This document shows positions 38,313 through 47,453 of a DNA stretch of 64,000 nucleotides, piece by piece; position 1 is the first letter of the stretch; the number at the start of each line of letters is the position of its first letter. This stretch comes from Nannocystis exedens (GTDB lineage: Bacteria; Myxococcota_A; Polyangia; Nannocystales; Nannocystaceae), in NCBI RefSeq assembly GCF_002343915.1, contig NZ_NETK01000001.1, forward strand, positions 1,984,001-2,048,000, written 5' to 3'. The position numbers were made by a program, and so were the translations under genes. The notes under the pieces are model-generated. The model searched no databases, was not told the origin of the DNA, and worked only from the letters and a program-made list of their open reading frames with translations.

Positions 38313-39659
38313 GTGTCCGTCGACAACCCCGCACTTCCGTCGCGCCCGGCGCGGGCCCTCTCGCCGGGAGACGTGGTCGCGGAGCGCTACCGCGTGGTGC
38401 GGGCGCTCGGGCGCGGATCGTTCGGGCACACGTACCTCGCGGTCGACACGACCGCCGGCGATCGCGAGGTGGCGCTCAAGCAGATGCGCGTCGAGGGCGA
38501 GCACGGCTGGAAGGCGTTCGAGCTGTTCGAGCGCGAGGCAGCGGTCCTGCGCTCGCTGCGGCACCACGGGATCCCGGAGATCTTCGAGCACCTGCGCGTG
38601 ACCGCGGATGGGGTGGTGCTCGCGTACCTGGTGATGGAGTACGTCGCGGGCACCTCGCTCGAGCAGCGGATCGAGGAGCGCGCCGGCCTCGACCCGCCGG
38701 CGCTGCTGCGGCTGGCGCTGGGCCTGCTCGACATCCTCGAGTACCTGCACGCCCGCGTGCCGCCAGTGCTGCACCGCGACATCAAGCCCGCGAACGTGAT
38801 CGTCCGGCCCGACGGGGCGCCGGCGCTGGTCGACTTCGGGGCCGTGCGCACGGTGTTCCGCACGGCCACGGAGGGCGGCTCGACGGTGGTCGGCACGGTC
38901 GGCTACATGCCGTACGAGCAGTACATGGGCCAGGCCAGCCCGGCCAGCGACCTGTACGCGCTCGGGGCGACCCTGCTGCACGTGATCACCGGGCGCGGGC
39001 CGACGGAGTTCGCGTCGCGCGACGGAGTCATCGAGGTCCCGACGGACCTGCCCGGCGGGGCCGTGCTGCGCGGCGTGCTGGTACGGCTGCTCGCGCACTC
39101 GGCGTCGGCGCGCTACCAGTCGGCGGGCGAGGTGCGGGAGGCGCTGCTGGCCCCGGCGCTCGGAGCGACGGAGGCGCCGCGGTCCGCCGCGCTCGTGCGC
39201 GTGCAGCCGACGGCGCTGGCCCCCGGACCGCGGGCGATCGAGGGCGAGCTCAGGAAACGGTTCGACCAGGTGGTGCTCGGCCCCATGCAGATGCTATACA
39301 CCGGCCGCCTGCCGTCGCAGCCGCTGACGGCGACGCAGCGGATGCTGGCGGTGCTCTTCGGGCTCGTGACCTTCGGGATCGTGCCGCTGGTGTACTCGCT
39401 CTGGCACGCGTCGCGCCGGGCCCGGGCGCGCGGGTTCTTCGAGCGCGGGGTCCCGGCGTCGGGGCGGATCGTGCAGGTACAAAAGGACACGCTCGAATGG
39501 ATCGAGGTCACCTACGAGTTCACGCTCGAGGGCGTCACGCACCGCGGGGCCGACACAGTGTTCCCGTCGGTAGCGAGGCTGTGGCGCCCTGGCGACGAGA
39601 TCGAATTGCTGGTGCTGCCGGACCAGCGGCACGACAGCATCATCGTCTCCAGCGCCTGA
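38313..39659 (+). CDS. Ser/Thr protein kinase with C-terminal membrane and DUF3592-like part
   Basis: The GTG at 38313 gives 448 residues. The kinase domain is complete: GRGSFGHTYLAVD, ALKQM (Lys), VLHRDIKPANV and VDFGAVR. The usual APE motif reads MPYEQY. A helix near 345-368 (AVLFGLVTFGIVPLVYSLW) crosses the membrane. The last 75 residues (ERGVPASGRIVQVQKD, then WRPGDEIELLVLP) resemble the DUF3592 fold, a small beta domain often beside a membrane helix. Size and layout differ from the two TPR kinases in this window. The target is unknown and no phosphatase gene is adjacent. Confidence 0.9.
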   Translation: MSVDNPALPSRPARALSPGDVVAERYRVVRALGRGSFGHTYLAVDTTAGDREVALKQMRVEGEHGWKAFELFEREAAVLRSLRHHGIPEIFEHLRVTADGVVLAYLVMEYVAGTSLEQRIEERAGLDPPALLRLALGLLDILEYLHARVPPVLHRDIKPANVIVRPDGAPALVDFGAVRTVFRTATEGGSTVVGTVGYMPYEQYMGQASPASDLYALGATLLHVITGRGPTEFASRDGVIEVPTDLPGGAVLRGVLVRLLAHSASARYQSAGEVREALLAPALGATEAPRSAALVRVQPTALAPGPRAIEGELRKRFDQVVLGPMQMLYTGRLPSQPLTATQRMLAVLFGLVTFGIVPLVYSLWHASRRARARGFFERGVPASGRIVQVQKDTLEWIEVTYEFTLEGVTHRGADTVFPSVARLWRPGDEIELLVLPDQRHDSIIVSSA

Positions 39660-40014
39660 GCGGCTCGCCGTCGGCCTCGCCGCCGCCTTGCGCTCCACGC
39701 GAGCGGCAGCAGCCCGAACGCGCCGCCTGGGCCGTGCGGGCCTGGCCTCGACTCCATGCCCGCCCGTCATCGTCATCAGCGAAGCTCTTCGACGGCTCGA
39801 CACCAGGGGCCCGCTCAACACGGCCAGCGGGAGAGGTGACCTCCTCCGCTGCACGTGCAGCGGAGGCGCCGGCGCCAGCGAGATCCAGTCATGATGCTCG
39901 CGTTGGGCGTCACCGGTGACCTGGACGTCCGGCACTCCGTGACGGGCGACGAGGGCCGCACCGTCGCAGCGGGCCCAGGCAGCGCGGCGCGCCCGCGACG
40001 ATCGCGGCCGAGAC
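39660..40014. other. Intergenic between convergent genes, with a perfect palindrome
   Basis: No gene is supported. The notable element is the 24-bp palindrome at 39843-39866. Confidence 0.5.
39843..39866. terminator. Perfect 24-bp palindrome between convergent genes
   Basis: The arm CCTCCGCTGCAC is followed at once by its exact reverse complement. It lies between the stops of the kinase (39659) and methyltransferase (40015) genes. A hairpin from either strand would be strong; there is no T run. It may be a bidirectional terminator or a protein-binding site. Confidence 0.45.
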
Positions 40015-40743
40015 TCAGTCCGCAGCGCCCGGCTCGCAGCGCACGAGGAACACCTTGAACTGCAGCGAGACGAAAATTGGCCGCGGTGCCACCAGCCCTG
40101 ACCGCGCGAACAATTCAAACAGCGCAGCATCGGACTCGATGAACCGCATCATCATCAGGCCCTGACGCCGACGCTCCAGCTCTTCCTGAGGAAACCCATG
40201 GGCACGCCACCGCCGCAGCTCCACGTCCCACAGCACCGGGTCCATACCGACGCGGCAGCCCACGACGAGCGGCGCGCCTGGCTTGAGCCGCCGGGTCACC
40301 TCGCGCAGCAGCTCGAGGCGCTCCGTCTCCGGCACATGGTGCAGCACCCCCAGCATCTGCGCGCCGTCGAACGGGGGTCCGGGAGGCAGGCTGTGCAGCT
40401 CGCCGACGTGCAGGTGCGTCCGCGAGAGCAGTCCCTCGGCTGTCAGGCGCTCCCGGGCGACCGCGAGCATGGCGTCGGACGGGTCGACGCCCGTGAAGCG
40501 CCAGCCCGGGACGTCGAACTGGTTGTAAGGCGCCAGCTCCGCACCCGTGCCCAGCCCGACGAACAGCAGGGACGCCGCCTCCTGGCCATCCAGCTGGCTG
40601 GCGAGCGCGCTGACGCCGAGCTCATACATCGCTTGCGCGCCAGCGAGCGCGACGGCGGCCTGGGTGTCGTAATGCGCAGCTCGGTCGGCGCCGAAGCCCG
40701 GCACGATCGGGTGAGCAAAGGGAGCGGCGTGGTCGTGGGCCAT
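40015..40743 (-). CDS. Class I SAM-dependent methyltransferase
   Basis: The ATG at 40743 is preceded by GGAGG at good spacing; the product has 242 residues. The Rossmann-type SAM-binding pattern is clear: LLFVGLGTGAELAPY (motif I), FTGVDPSDAML (acidic residue after strand 2), FDGAQMLGVLHHVPETER (motif IV region) and LKPGAPLVVGCRVG. Such enzymes methylate small molecules or proteins in the cytoplasm. The substrate cannot be told, and no pathway genes are adjacent. The two convergent and divergent neighbours suggest a single-gene unit. Confidence 0.88.
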   Translation of the reverse strand: MAHDHAAPFAHPIVPGFGADRAAHYDTQAAVALAGAQAMYELGVSALASQLDGQEAASLLFVGLGTGAELAPYNQFDVPGWRFTGVDPSDAMLAVARERLTAEGLLSRTHLHVGELHSLPPGPPFDGAQMLGVLHHVPETERLELLREVTRRLKPGAPLVVGCRVGMDPVLWDVELRRWRAHGFPQEELERRRQGLMMMRFIESDAALFELFARSGLVAPRPIFVSLQFKVFLVRCEPGAAD

Positions 40744-40962
40744 GATGTGTCCTCCGGGCGCCCGCGCGAGGCGGACGGTCACGACCGGAGGATGCGGCGC
40801 GGCGCAGGCCGGCGACAGGGCGAAGATTCACGCCGGATCGGCCGAACTTTCGATCGCCCCGAGCCGACGGTCCCACCTCCACGGTCGAGACTCGGCGATA
40901 CAATTGACGCCAGCGATCTCGCCCGAGGCATGGGTGACGCCGACGTGGCCCGACTGCGGGGC

Positions 40963-42090
40963 TCAGCGAAGATCGGGCGGCGGCGGGGAGGACTCGAACC
41001 GCTCGCGGACGCAGTGGAGGAGGTCGGGCGTGCCGGTGACGTGGTCACAGTCGCCGAGCGGGAAGATCTGGAAGCGGTTGCCGGCGCCGAAGGAGATGGC
41101 GGAATTGCCGGGGTACTCGAAATTGCCGACCGCGAAGATCTGGGCGCCGCGTCCGGGGTACACGCTGTGGACGCGCGGGAGACCGGCGTCGGCGACGACC
41201 CAGGTGCCGTCGAGGTTGCGGCGCAGGAGCTGGGTGGCGGCGGCGTACACGACCGAGTCCGAGGTGGCGACGAGGTCGTAGACGAAGCTCTGCGGGATGC
41301 GCTCGTTCGTCCACGTGCCGTCGGAGCCGCGCCGGAACACCGTGTTGCACGCGCCGCCCGCGTACAGCGTCGCGTTGACGATGCTGAGCCCACGCAACAC
41401 GCACGGGACCTCGATCTCGCGCTGCCACGTCGTGCCGGTGAGCCGGTAGATCCGGCTGCTCTCGGGGTCGTTGTTCGCGCCGGCGATCCACAGCTCGGTC
41501 GCGGTGCCCGTCACGTTGTTGATGTCGCCGACAACGCCGTCGATCGGCAGCTCGGACCACGTGGCGCCGTTCCAGTGCACGACGACCTTCGGGCCCACCG
41601 CGTAGACGTCGCTCGCGCTGCGGCCCCACACGCTCCACAGCTCGCGCTCCGGCAGCTCGAGCACGCGCTCGAGCGGGCCGCCCGGCAGCATCCGATGCAC
41701 CGCGCCGGTATCCGGGCCCGGCACACCGGTGATCATGTCGCCGGCCGTGAACAGCGTGCCGTCGGGCGCGAGCCAGGCGTCGTTGACGCTGTCGCCGTGG
41801 CCGTGCTTCGGCGCCGGGAACGGCTGCTGCTGCAGCCGACCATCCTTGCTGAACGTCATCAGATCGTGGCCCGCCGTCCGCGTCCATCGCACGTCGCCGC
41901 GCTGCGCCGCGGCCTCCAGCGCCTCGGCCGTCGCGAGGAGGGACTCATCCGTCGCGTCGTTCGGGTTGCCGGGCACGACCGCCGCCGCCGACCCTGCCGC
42001 CGACCCTGCCGCGGGCTCGGGCTCCTCGCGTTTCGAGCACCCGGCGACCGTCACGGCCACGACGACAGCGATCCGCGAACGCGTCCACAT
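40963..42090 (-). CDS. Lipoprotein with beta-propeller-like repeats
   Basis: From the ATG at 42090 the product has 375 residues. A signal peptide ends in the lipobox VAGC, followed by an Ala/Gly-rich tether. The rest shows repeats with Trp and Gly at regular spacing (LWSVWGRSASDVYAVG, then WNGATWSELPIDGVVGD, LWIAGANND, VYAAATQLLRRNLDGTW), the pattern of WD/YVTN-type propellers often seen in myxobacterial surface proteins. Function unknown. Upstream in-frame starts would place the signal peptide inside the protein and are rejected. Confidence 0.75.
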   Translation of the reverse strand: MWTRSRIAVVVAVTVAGCSKREEPEPAAGSAAGSAAAVVPGNPNDATDESLLATAEALEAAAQRGDVRWTRTAGHDLMTFSKDGRLQQQPFPAPKHGHGDSVNDAWLAPDGTLFTAGDMITGVPGPDTGAVHRMLPGGPLERVLELPERELWSVWGRSASDVYAVGPKVVVHWNGATWSELPIDGVVGDINNVTGTATELWIAGANNDPESSRIYRLTGTTWQREIEVPCVLRGLSIVNATLYAGGACNTVFRRGSDGTWTNERIPQSFVYDLVATSDSVVYAAATQLLRRNLDGTWVVADAGLPRVHSVYPGRGAQIFAVGNFEYPGNSAISFGAGNRFQIFPLGDCDHVTGTPDLLHCVRERFESSPPPPDLR

Positions 42091-42418
42091 CGCGCGAACT
42101 ATGAAGAAACGGCCGCCGCCGCACAAGGAATGACGGGCCGGCTGGAACGCCGGCGAGTCGGCGTGGCAACCTCGCCCGTCGATGCGACGCACGCTGTTCC
42201 TCGGCGTGCTGGGGCTCACGGCGGCCCGCTGCGACGGCAGCCCTACACGCCGCCACGCCCGCGGTGAAGCCCGGCGCGGCTCGGCGTCACGGCGCGGCAT
42301 CTTCGCCGCGCCTTCACCGAGAGCGTCGGCATCGGGCCGAAGGATTTCGCGCGCACCGTGCCTCCCTCGTGACCAGCGCAGATGATTCAGGAGAGCGCGT
42401 GTACGGGCGACGGGTCGC
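42091..42418. other. Gene-poor stretch with an AraC remnant
   Basis: Between two divergently placed genes' ends. A short open frame from 42182 (MRRTLFLGVLGLTAARCDG) looks like a signal peptide start but leads to Arg-rich sequence and is not called. The AraC-like remnant is listed separately. Confidence 0.45.
42268..42372 (+). pseudogene. Remnant of an AraC-family regulator (HTH fragment)
   Basis: In the frame of 42277 the codons read ARLGVTARHLRRAFTESVG then IGPKDFARTV, the second helix-turn-helix of an Ada/AraC-type regulator, before a TGA at 42370. Another TGA lies just upstream at 42265, so only about 34 codons remain. Nothing else of the gene is visible. It sits beside the broken TRAP receptor gene. 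Confidence 0.6.
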
Positions 42419-43432
42419 TCAGGCCATCGACTCGAGCCTGGCCACGAGCACGGGGGAGAACGTGCCCTGGGCCAGGAGTTGGCGCGTCTCCTTGAACCGC
42501 GCGTTCCACCAGCCGCGCTCTTCGGCGGTGAGCGAGACGACCGTCATCTTGGTCTTGAGCCGCGCGAGCGCGGCCGCGTCCTCGGTGCGAATGCGGTTCT
42601 TGAGCGCGGCGGCGGCGATCTTGCCGGTGTCCAGCACGACCGACCGCAGGTCGCCGGGCAGGGCGTCCAGTCGCTTCTGCGCCAGGACGATGGCCCCGAC
42701 GCCGGGCCCGACGACGAGGTCGGTGATCGTGTCGAGCTTGCTCGCCCACTGCAACTGCTCGACGGCGAGCGGCGACTGCAGCACCGCGTCGACCGCGGAG
42801 GTCGAGAGCCGGGGCAGGACCTCGAGGACGCTCCGCGACACCGGCGTCACCCCGCCGATGCGCTGGTAGAACGCCTTCACGACCGGGTCGTCGCGCCACA
42901 GCCACGGCTTCTTGCCCTTGAGGTTGGCGGGGGCCCGCACCGGGAAGCCACGCGACAGGACGGACACCATGCCGACGTCGTACCAGCCGACGAGGCCGGC
43001 TCCGGCGTTGCGGAGCCCCGTCTCGAGCTCGCCGGCCAGCGCGTCGCGGGCGGCGTCGAGCTTCGCCCACGTGGTGAACAGGCCCGGCATCTGCAGGGCG
43101 AGCGCGGGCTTGTGGAGCCTGGCGAGCCCGACGCTCGAGACGGCGACGCCGTCGAGCTGACCGCTCTTCATCAGGTCGACCGTCGCGACCTCGTCGCCCT
43201 TGCTGCCGCCATAGAAGCACTGCAGCTCGAGCAGGCCGCCCGACTTCTCCTTCACGGCCTTGATCCAGACCTCGCAGACCTGCCCCTACGGGCTCGCCTT
43301 CGGGTACAGCGTCGCGATCTTCAGCACCTCCGCCGCTCTGGCGCGGCGAGGCAGCCCCGCGGCGCCGACCAGCGCGAGCGCCCCGACCCCCTTCAACCAC
43401 GACCGGCGTCCGTTCACCGAGTCTTTGATCAT
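42419..43432 (-). pseudogene. TRAP transporter substrate-binding protein (DctP type), interrupted by in-frame TAG
   Basis: From the ATG at 43432 the frame reads MIKDSVNGRRSWLKG, a twin-arginine signal, then LKIATLYPKASP and a TAG at 43286-43288 (codon 49), after which the same frame continues without fault to 42419 (GQVCEVWIKAVKEKSGG, LMKSGQLDGVAVSS, LQMPGLFTTW). Family members have Trp at the stop position, so a TGG to TAG change is likely. The 337-residue length is otherwise normal for DctP proteins, which bind organic acids in the periplasm. A GTG at 43255 could start a shortened product without a signal. No DctQ or DctM genes are present. Confidence 0.8.
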
Positions 43433-43738
43433 GACGCCAGGATAGCAGCGGCACGATTGGCGCGGATCACGGAAACGACCCGCGGAGCGTCACGCCATCC
43501 CGATTGCGAGAACCGGGGAATGGGCGCACGCCGGGCGCCCATGGGGCGCCCAGCGAGGCACTCTCGAATCACCCCACGCCAGCCCCGGCTCTGACCTTCG
43601 CGGTGAAGCAGCAACCTCGCCCGCAGGTCGACCGGCGAAACCCGTTCGCTCGACACGCGGCAGTGCACGGCCTCGCCGCCCGCCCGCGGGCAATGCATTG
43701 CGCGCACTCGCACGAACGCTGCCGGCCCTCCTCCCGCG
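43433..43738. other. Intergenic, nothing seen
   Basis: No supported gene, hairpin or clear repeat. It should hold a promoter for the former TRAP receptor gene. Confidence 0.4.
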
Positions 43739-46699
43739 TCACTTCATCGCGTCGGCCACCACCTCGATCGTCGCCCCGCGCCCGAGCCCGACCTTCAACG
43801 TCGTCCCGGCGGGCACTGCCGACAGGTCATGGAACAGATACCCGTTCGCCCCCGTCACGTCCTGCCCGTCGATGCTGACGATCTCGTCGCCGACCTGCAG
43901 CCCCGCGCGCATGGCCGGCCCGCCGGGGCGCACCGCCGCCACGATCAGCTTCGCCTCGCCCGGCTCCGTCTCCGGCGCCGGCGGGCGCACGCGCAGCCCC
44001 AGATCGCCGGGCGCCTCGTTCTCGTTGCGCCGCTTCTTGGCGATCTTCAGCGGCGGCAATTCGACCGCCGTCGCCCCGGTGCTCGGCACATCCAGCGCGA
44101 TCGTCGACCATCCATATCCGTTGTCGACCCAATCCTTGGGCAGCACGACCGCCTGGGCCGCCCCGGCCGCCACCTTCTCGACCTCGAAGCGGCCCTGCTC
44201 GTCGGACGTCTGGCCCTTCGGCGTCTGGTCGTACAGCGTGAACATCTGCACCTGCCCGCGGGCCCGGATCCGCACCTCCATGCCCGGCACCGGCTCGCCC
44301 GACAACGCGTCGACCACCCGCCCGCGCACCGTCAGCAGCGGCAGCAGCTCGACCTGCACCTCGGCGCGCCCGCCCTCGCTCACGCTCGTCTTGGTCGAGA
44401 CGGCGCCCTCGGCCGCCTCGACGATCACGCTGTAGTTGCCGCGCGGCACCTCGGGGAAGCGAAACACGCCACCTGTCCGAAAGAATTTGTCGCCGCTGCG
44501 CCAGCCCGTGCTCGGATCGTTCAGCGTCACCTCGAACTCCTGCGGCGTGCCGCCGCCCTGGATCCGCACCGTCCCGGAGATCGATCCGGCGTCGGCGATC
44601 CGGATCTCGACCTCGCTGCCGGTCTTCACGTGCTCGACCGAGCCCTCGCCGCCGCCGCGCCGCTGGGCGACCAGCGTGTAGTTGCCGTCGCCCAGCCGCG
44701 TCAGCTCGAAGCGGCCGTCCTGGTCGGTCAACTTGCGCGTCTCGGCCCCGCCGAACGTCCAGCGCGAGTCGCGGAGCGCGTCGCCGGCCCCGGCCGCCGC
44801 GCTGTCGCTCTCGCGCGTCGCCTCGACGAACGCGTCCGACAGCGGCCCGCCGGCGGAGTCGACCACGCGCCCGACGATCCGCCCGTGCTGCGACTCCACC
44901 ACCAATTGCACCTCGCGCACCTCGCCCGTGGCGATCGTCACCGCCTTCCCCTGCACGTCGTCGTCGGTGGTCCCCGGCGCCTGCAGCGGCGTCCACGCGC
45001 TCACCGCCTGCACCCGGTACTCGCCGGCAGGCACGTGCGGCAGGCGAAAGCTGCCGTCGTCGAGCGTCCGTGTGGTCGGCAGCCACTCCTGCCCGCCGCG
45101 CAGCGTCACCTCGACGCCCTGGACCGGCAGCCCCTCGCTGTCCTTGACCGTCCCGCGCAGCTCGCCGGTGGCCGGCAGCGTCACCAGGATGTCCTCGAGG
45201 TCCTGTCCTTCGGGCAATTCGACGTCGACCGGCGGATCCAGCCGCGGCTGCTCGCCCGACGACGCGCTCACGCGATAGCGCCCCGGCAGCAGCCCGAGCA
45301 GCTCGAAGCGGCCGTCGTCCGCGGTCGGCTCGGACCACGCGCGGGTCGTCCGGGCCCGCGGCGTCGACGGATCGACCTGCGGCTCGGCGCCGACGTGGAG
45401 CCCGCGCGCGGCTGTCCCTCCGGACAGCACCACCCGCCCGCGGATCGCCTGGCCCGGCTGCACCTGCCAGCGCAGCCCGCGGATCGGCGCGTCGACCACC
45501 GCGACCGGCTCGTACGACGCCTCGGCCACGTACGTGTCGCACTCGACCTGCGGCTCGTACGTCCCCGGCAGGACCCCGCGGATCCGCACCAGCCCGTCGG
45601 CGTCGACCTGGCCGCCGCGCGTCCCGACCGCCTTGTCGCTGAGGCGGACCCAGCCTTGCTCGCATGATCCGCCGCCCGCGATCGTGACTGTCCCTTCGAC
45701 CAGGAACGCCGGGTGCGCCTTGATCACGATCGGCTCCGACGTCTCGCCGAGCCCGAGCACCGCGCTCTCCGGGCCGGTGCCGTAGGCCTCGTCGTGGAAC
45801 GCCTCCAGGCGATAGGCCCCCGGCTTCAGGCCCTCGATGCGGAAATTCCCGTTCGCGTCGGTGACCGCCTGCGAAGACGACTCGAGGTGCTTCTCCGCGT
45901 ACACGCTCGCGCCGGCCACCGGCGCCCCGTCCTCCGCGCGCACCACTCGACCGACCAGCACCGACTCCGGCGTCAACGCGATCTCGAACGTCATCCCCGG
46001 CGCCACGCCCATCATCCAGCCCTTCGCGTAGCCGTCGGCCCGGGCATCGAGGTAGGTTTCGCCCGGCGCCACCCACAGCGTGAACGTCCCGTCGGCGCCC
46101 GAGCGCGCGTACGCGAAGCCGGACGACACCAGCGCCCCCTCGAGCTCGCCGCCGCTGAGGTCGCGCACCACGCCCTTCAGCTCGACCCCGCCGGACGCCA
46201 GCACCACGTCGATCCCCGTCGTCACCTGGCCCGCGCGCAGCGTCACCAGCGTCCGCGCGCGCCGGCCGGGCCCCGCTCGATGCTGCCCCGGCACGTGCCC
46301 CGGCGCGCTCGCGTGGACGAATTGCGGCACCGGCAACAGCCCCTCGATCCGGTAAAAGCCGTCGGCCGCGCTCGTCGTGCACGTGCGGGCCGCCCGTTCC
46401 GCGCTGCCCAGCCCGGGCGCCGAGCTGCCCGCGCACACCGTCGCGCCGGCGATCCCGCGGCCGTCCGCCTCGTGTACGCGGCCCGAGATCGCCGCGCGCT
46501 CGGCGAGGCGCGGGTCGAGACGCGCTAGCCTCGCCTCGTCGACCAGCGGTCCGACGTCGATCGCCGGCCCCCCGCTCGCCCCTGCCGCCTCGGCGGGCCC
46601 CGCCGACTCCTCGCCTCGCCGCCCCGCCCACCACCACAGGAGCAGCGCGATCGCCCCGATCGCCGCCGCGGTCACGAACTTCCGTGTCGTCTGGCTCAT
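43739..46699 (-). CDS. Large exported protein of repeated carboxypeptidase-regulatory-like domains with a C-terminal PDZ
   Basis: From the ATG at 46699 the protein has 986 residues. One hydrophobic helix near the start (AIGAIALLLWWWAG) anchors or exports it. About eight to ten beta-sandwich units follow, each with the pattern SGRVHEADGRGIAGATV, then FRIEGLKPGAYRLEA or similar: these are CarboxypepD_reg-like (SpaA/Cna-B-type) domains, which bind or present other domains at the surface. The C-terminal 80 residues (GGPAMRAGLQVGDEIVSIDG, then VKVGLGRGA-like end) are a PDZ domain. No enzyme domain is present. It probably acts as a scaffold in the periplasm. Confidence 0.87.
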   Translation of the reverse strand: MSQTTRKFVTAAAIGAIALLLWWWAGRRGEESAGPAEAAGASGGPAIDVGPLVDEARLARLDPRLAERAAISGRVHEADGRGIAGATVCAGSSAPGLGSAERAARTCTTSAADGFYRIEGLLPVPQFVHASAPGHVPGQHRAGPGRRARTLVTLRAGQVTTGIDVVLASGGVELKGVVRDLSGGELEGALVSSGFAYARSGADGTFTLWVAPGETYLDARADGYAKGWMMGVAPGMTFEIALTPESVLVGRVVRAEDGAPVAGASVYAEKHLESSSQAVTDANGNFRIEGLKPGAYRLEAFHDEAYGTGPESAVLGLGETSEPIVIKAHPAFLVEGTVTIAGGGSCEQGWVRLSDKAVGTRGGQVDADGLVRIRGVLPGTYEPQVECDTYVAEASYEPVAVVDAPIRGLRWQVQPGQAIRGRVVLSGGTAARGLHVGAEPQVDPSTPRARTTRAWSEPTADDGRFELLGLLPGRYRVSASSGEQPRLDPPVDVELPEGQDLEDILVTLPATGELRGTVKDSEGLPVQGVEVTLRGGQEWLPTTRTLDDGSFRLPHVPAGEYRVQAVSAWTPLQAPGTTDDDVQGKAVTIATGEVREVQLVVESQHGRIVGRVVDSAGGPLSDAFVEATRESDSAAAGAGDALRDSRWTFGGAETRKLTDQDGRFELTRLGDGNYTLVAQRRGGGEGSVEHVKTGSEVEIRIADAGSISGTVRIQGGGTPQEFEVTLNDPSTGWRSGDKFFRTGGVFRFPEVPRGNYSVIVEAAEGAVSTKTSVSEGGRAEVQVELLPLLTVRGRVVDALSGEPVPGMEVRIRARGQVQMFTLYDQTPKGQTSDEQGRFEVEKVAAGAAQAVVLPKDWVDNGYGWSTIALDVPSTGATAVELPPLKIAKKRRNENEAPGDLGLRVRPPAPETEPGEAKLIVAAVRPGGPAMRAGLQVGDEIVSIDGQDVTGANGYLFHDLSAVPAGTTLKVGLGRGATIEVVADAMK

Positions 46700-47453
46700 G
46701 CCTGAGATCCTGCACACGGCGGCCTTGCACGTTTGTCCAGCTCCGACCAGCCGCGCGCAGCGTCACCGTAACACGAATCGCGCGCCCGCGACCCCCCGCC
46801 GGACGCCGAGCGAGCAGCCTACGCGCCCTCCCCGCCGCCGCAAAGCGCCGCCAAACCCGTCTGCGCGCGGTCTTCGGCCCGCGCGCGGAGGCGCGCGCCG
46901 GGCCATGATAGGATTCACACATGTCGGAAACATCGGCCGACACCCATGATTTTCGATCGCCGGGTGCCGCGCCGACTCCCATGATTTTCGCACCCACCAT
47001 TGGACCCGCACCCTCGCGTATCGCCAGCCCGCGCCGGTGATGCGCCGACCGGCGCTCGTCGCTCGCGCTCGTGCGTCGACATGCGCACCAGCACGAGCGG
47101 CGAGGCGGGCGGTTCCACCGGCGATCGCTCCGACGACGCGAGCGCGGCGATGCAGACCGCCGCGCCGACTCGGTGAATGCACTCATGGATCCTCGTAGGC
47201 GCGCCGCAGCCTGTCGGACGATTGCGCCGCTCCTGCGCGCCTGCCGACGGCGGCGATCGGTCCAATCGCCCCCGCCTCTTGCCGACCGTCGGCTCTCGCG
47301 TACTCGAGTGCACCATTCGAGGAGCGCACGCAGCGACGTTCACGCCTGTTCGGCCGCGCACACTGGGGTCTCAGGACCTCAGGCAAGCTCGCATGCCCCG
47401 GAGCCAATGCGTCGTCGCGGGCCCGGCGGCGTGTGTTCAAGTCGGCGGAGCCG
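46700..47453. other. Divergent intergenic region with a short direct repeat
   Basis: No gene is supported. The 13-base word CCCATGATTTTCG occurs at 46943-46955 and 46978-46990, 35 bp apart. It is AT-rich compared with its surroundings and could be regulatory. Confidence 0.45.

Noticed and set aside
42182..42385. Short open frame starting MRRTLFLGVLGLTAARC
   Set aside because: After a signal-like start the translation turns Arg-rich and overlaps the AraC remnant in another frame; no support as a gene.
43829..45667. Long open frame opposite the repeat/PDZ gene
   Set aside because: Its composition is Arg/His/Leu/Gln-rich, and the - strand gene has clear repeated domains.
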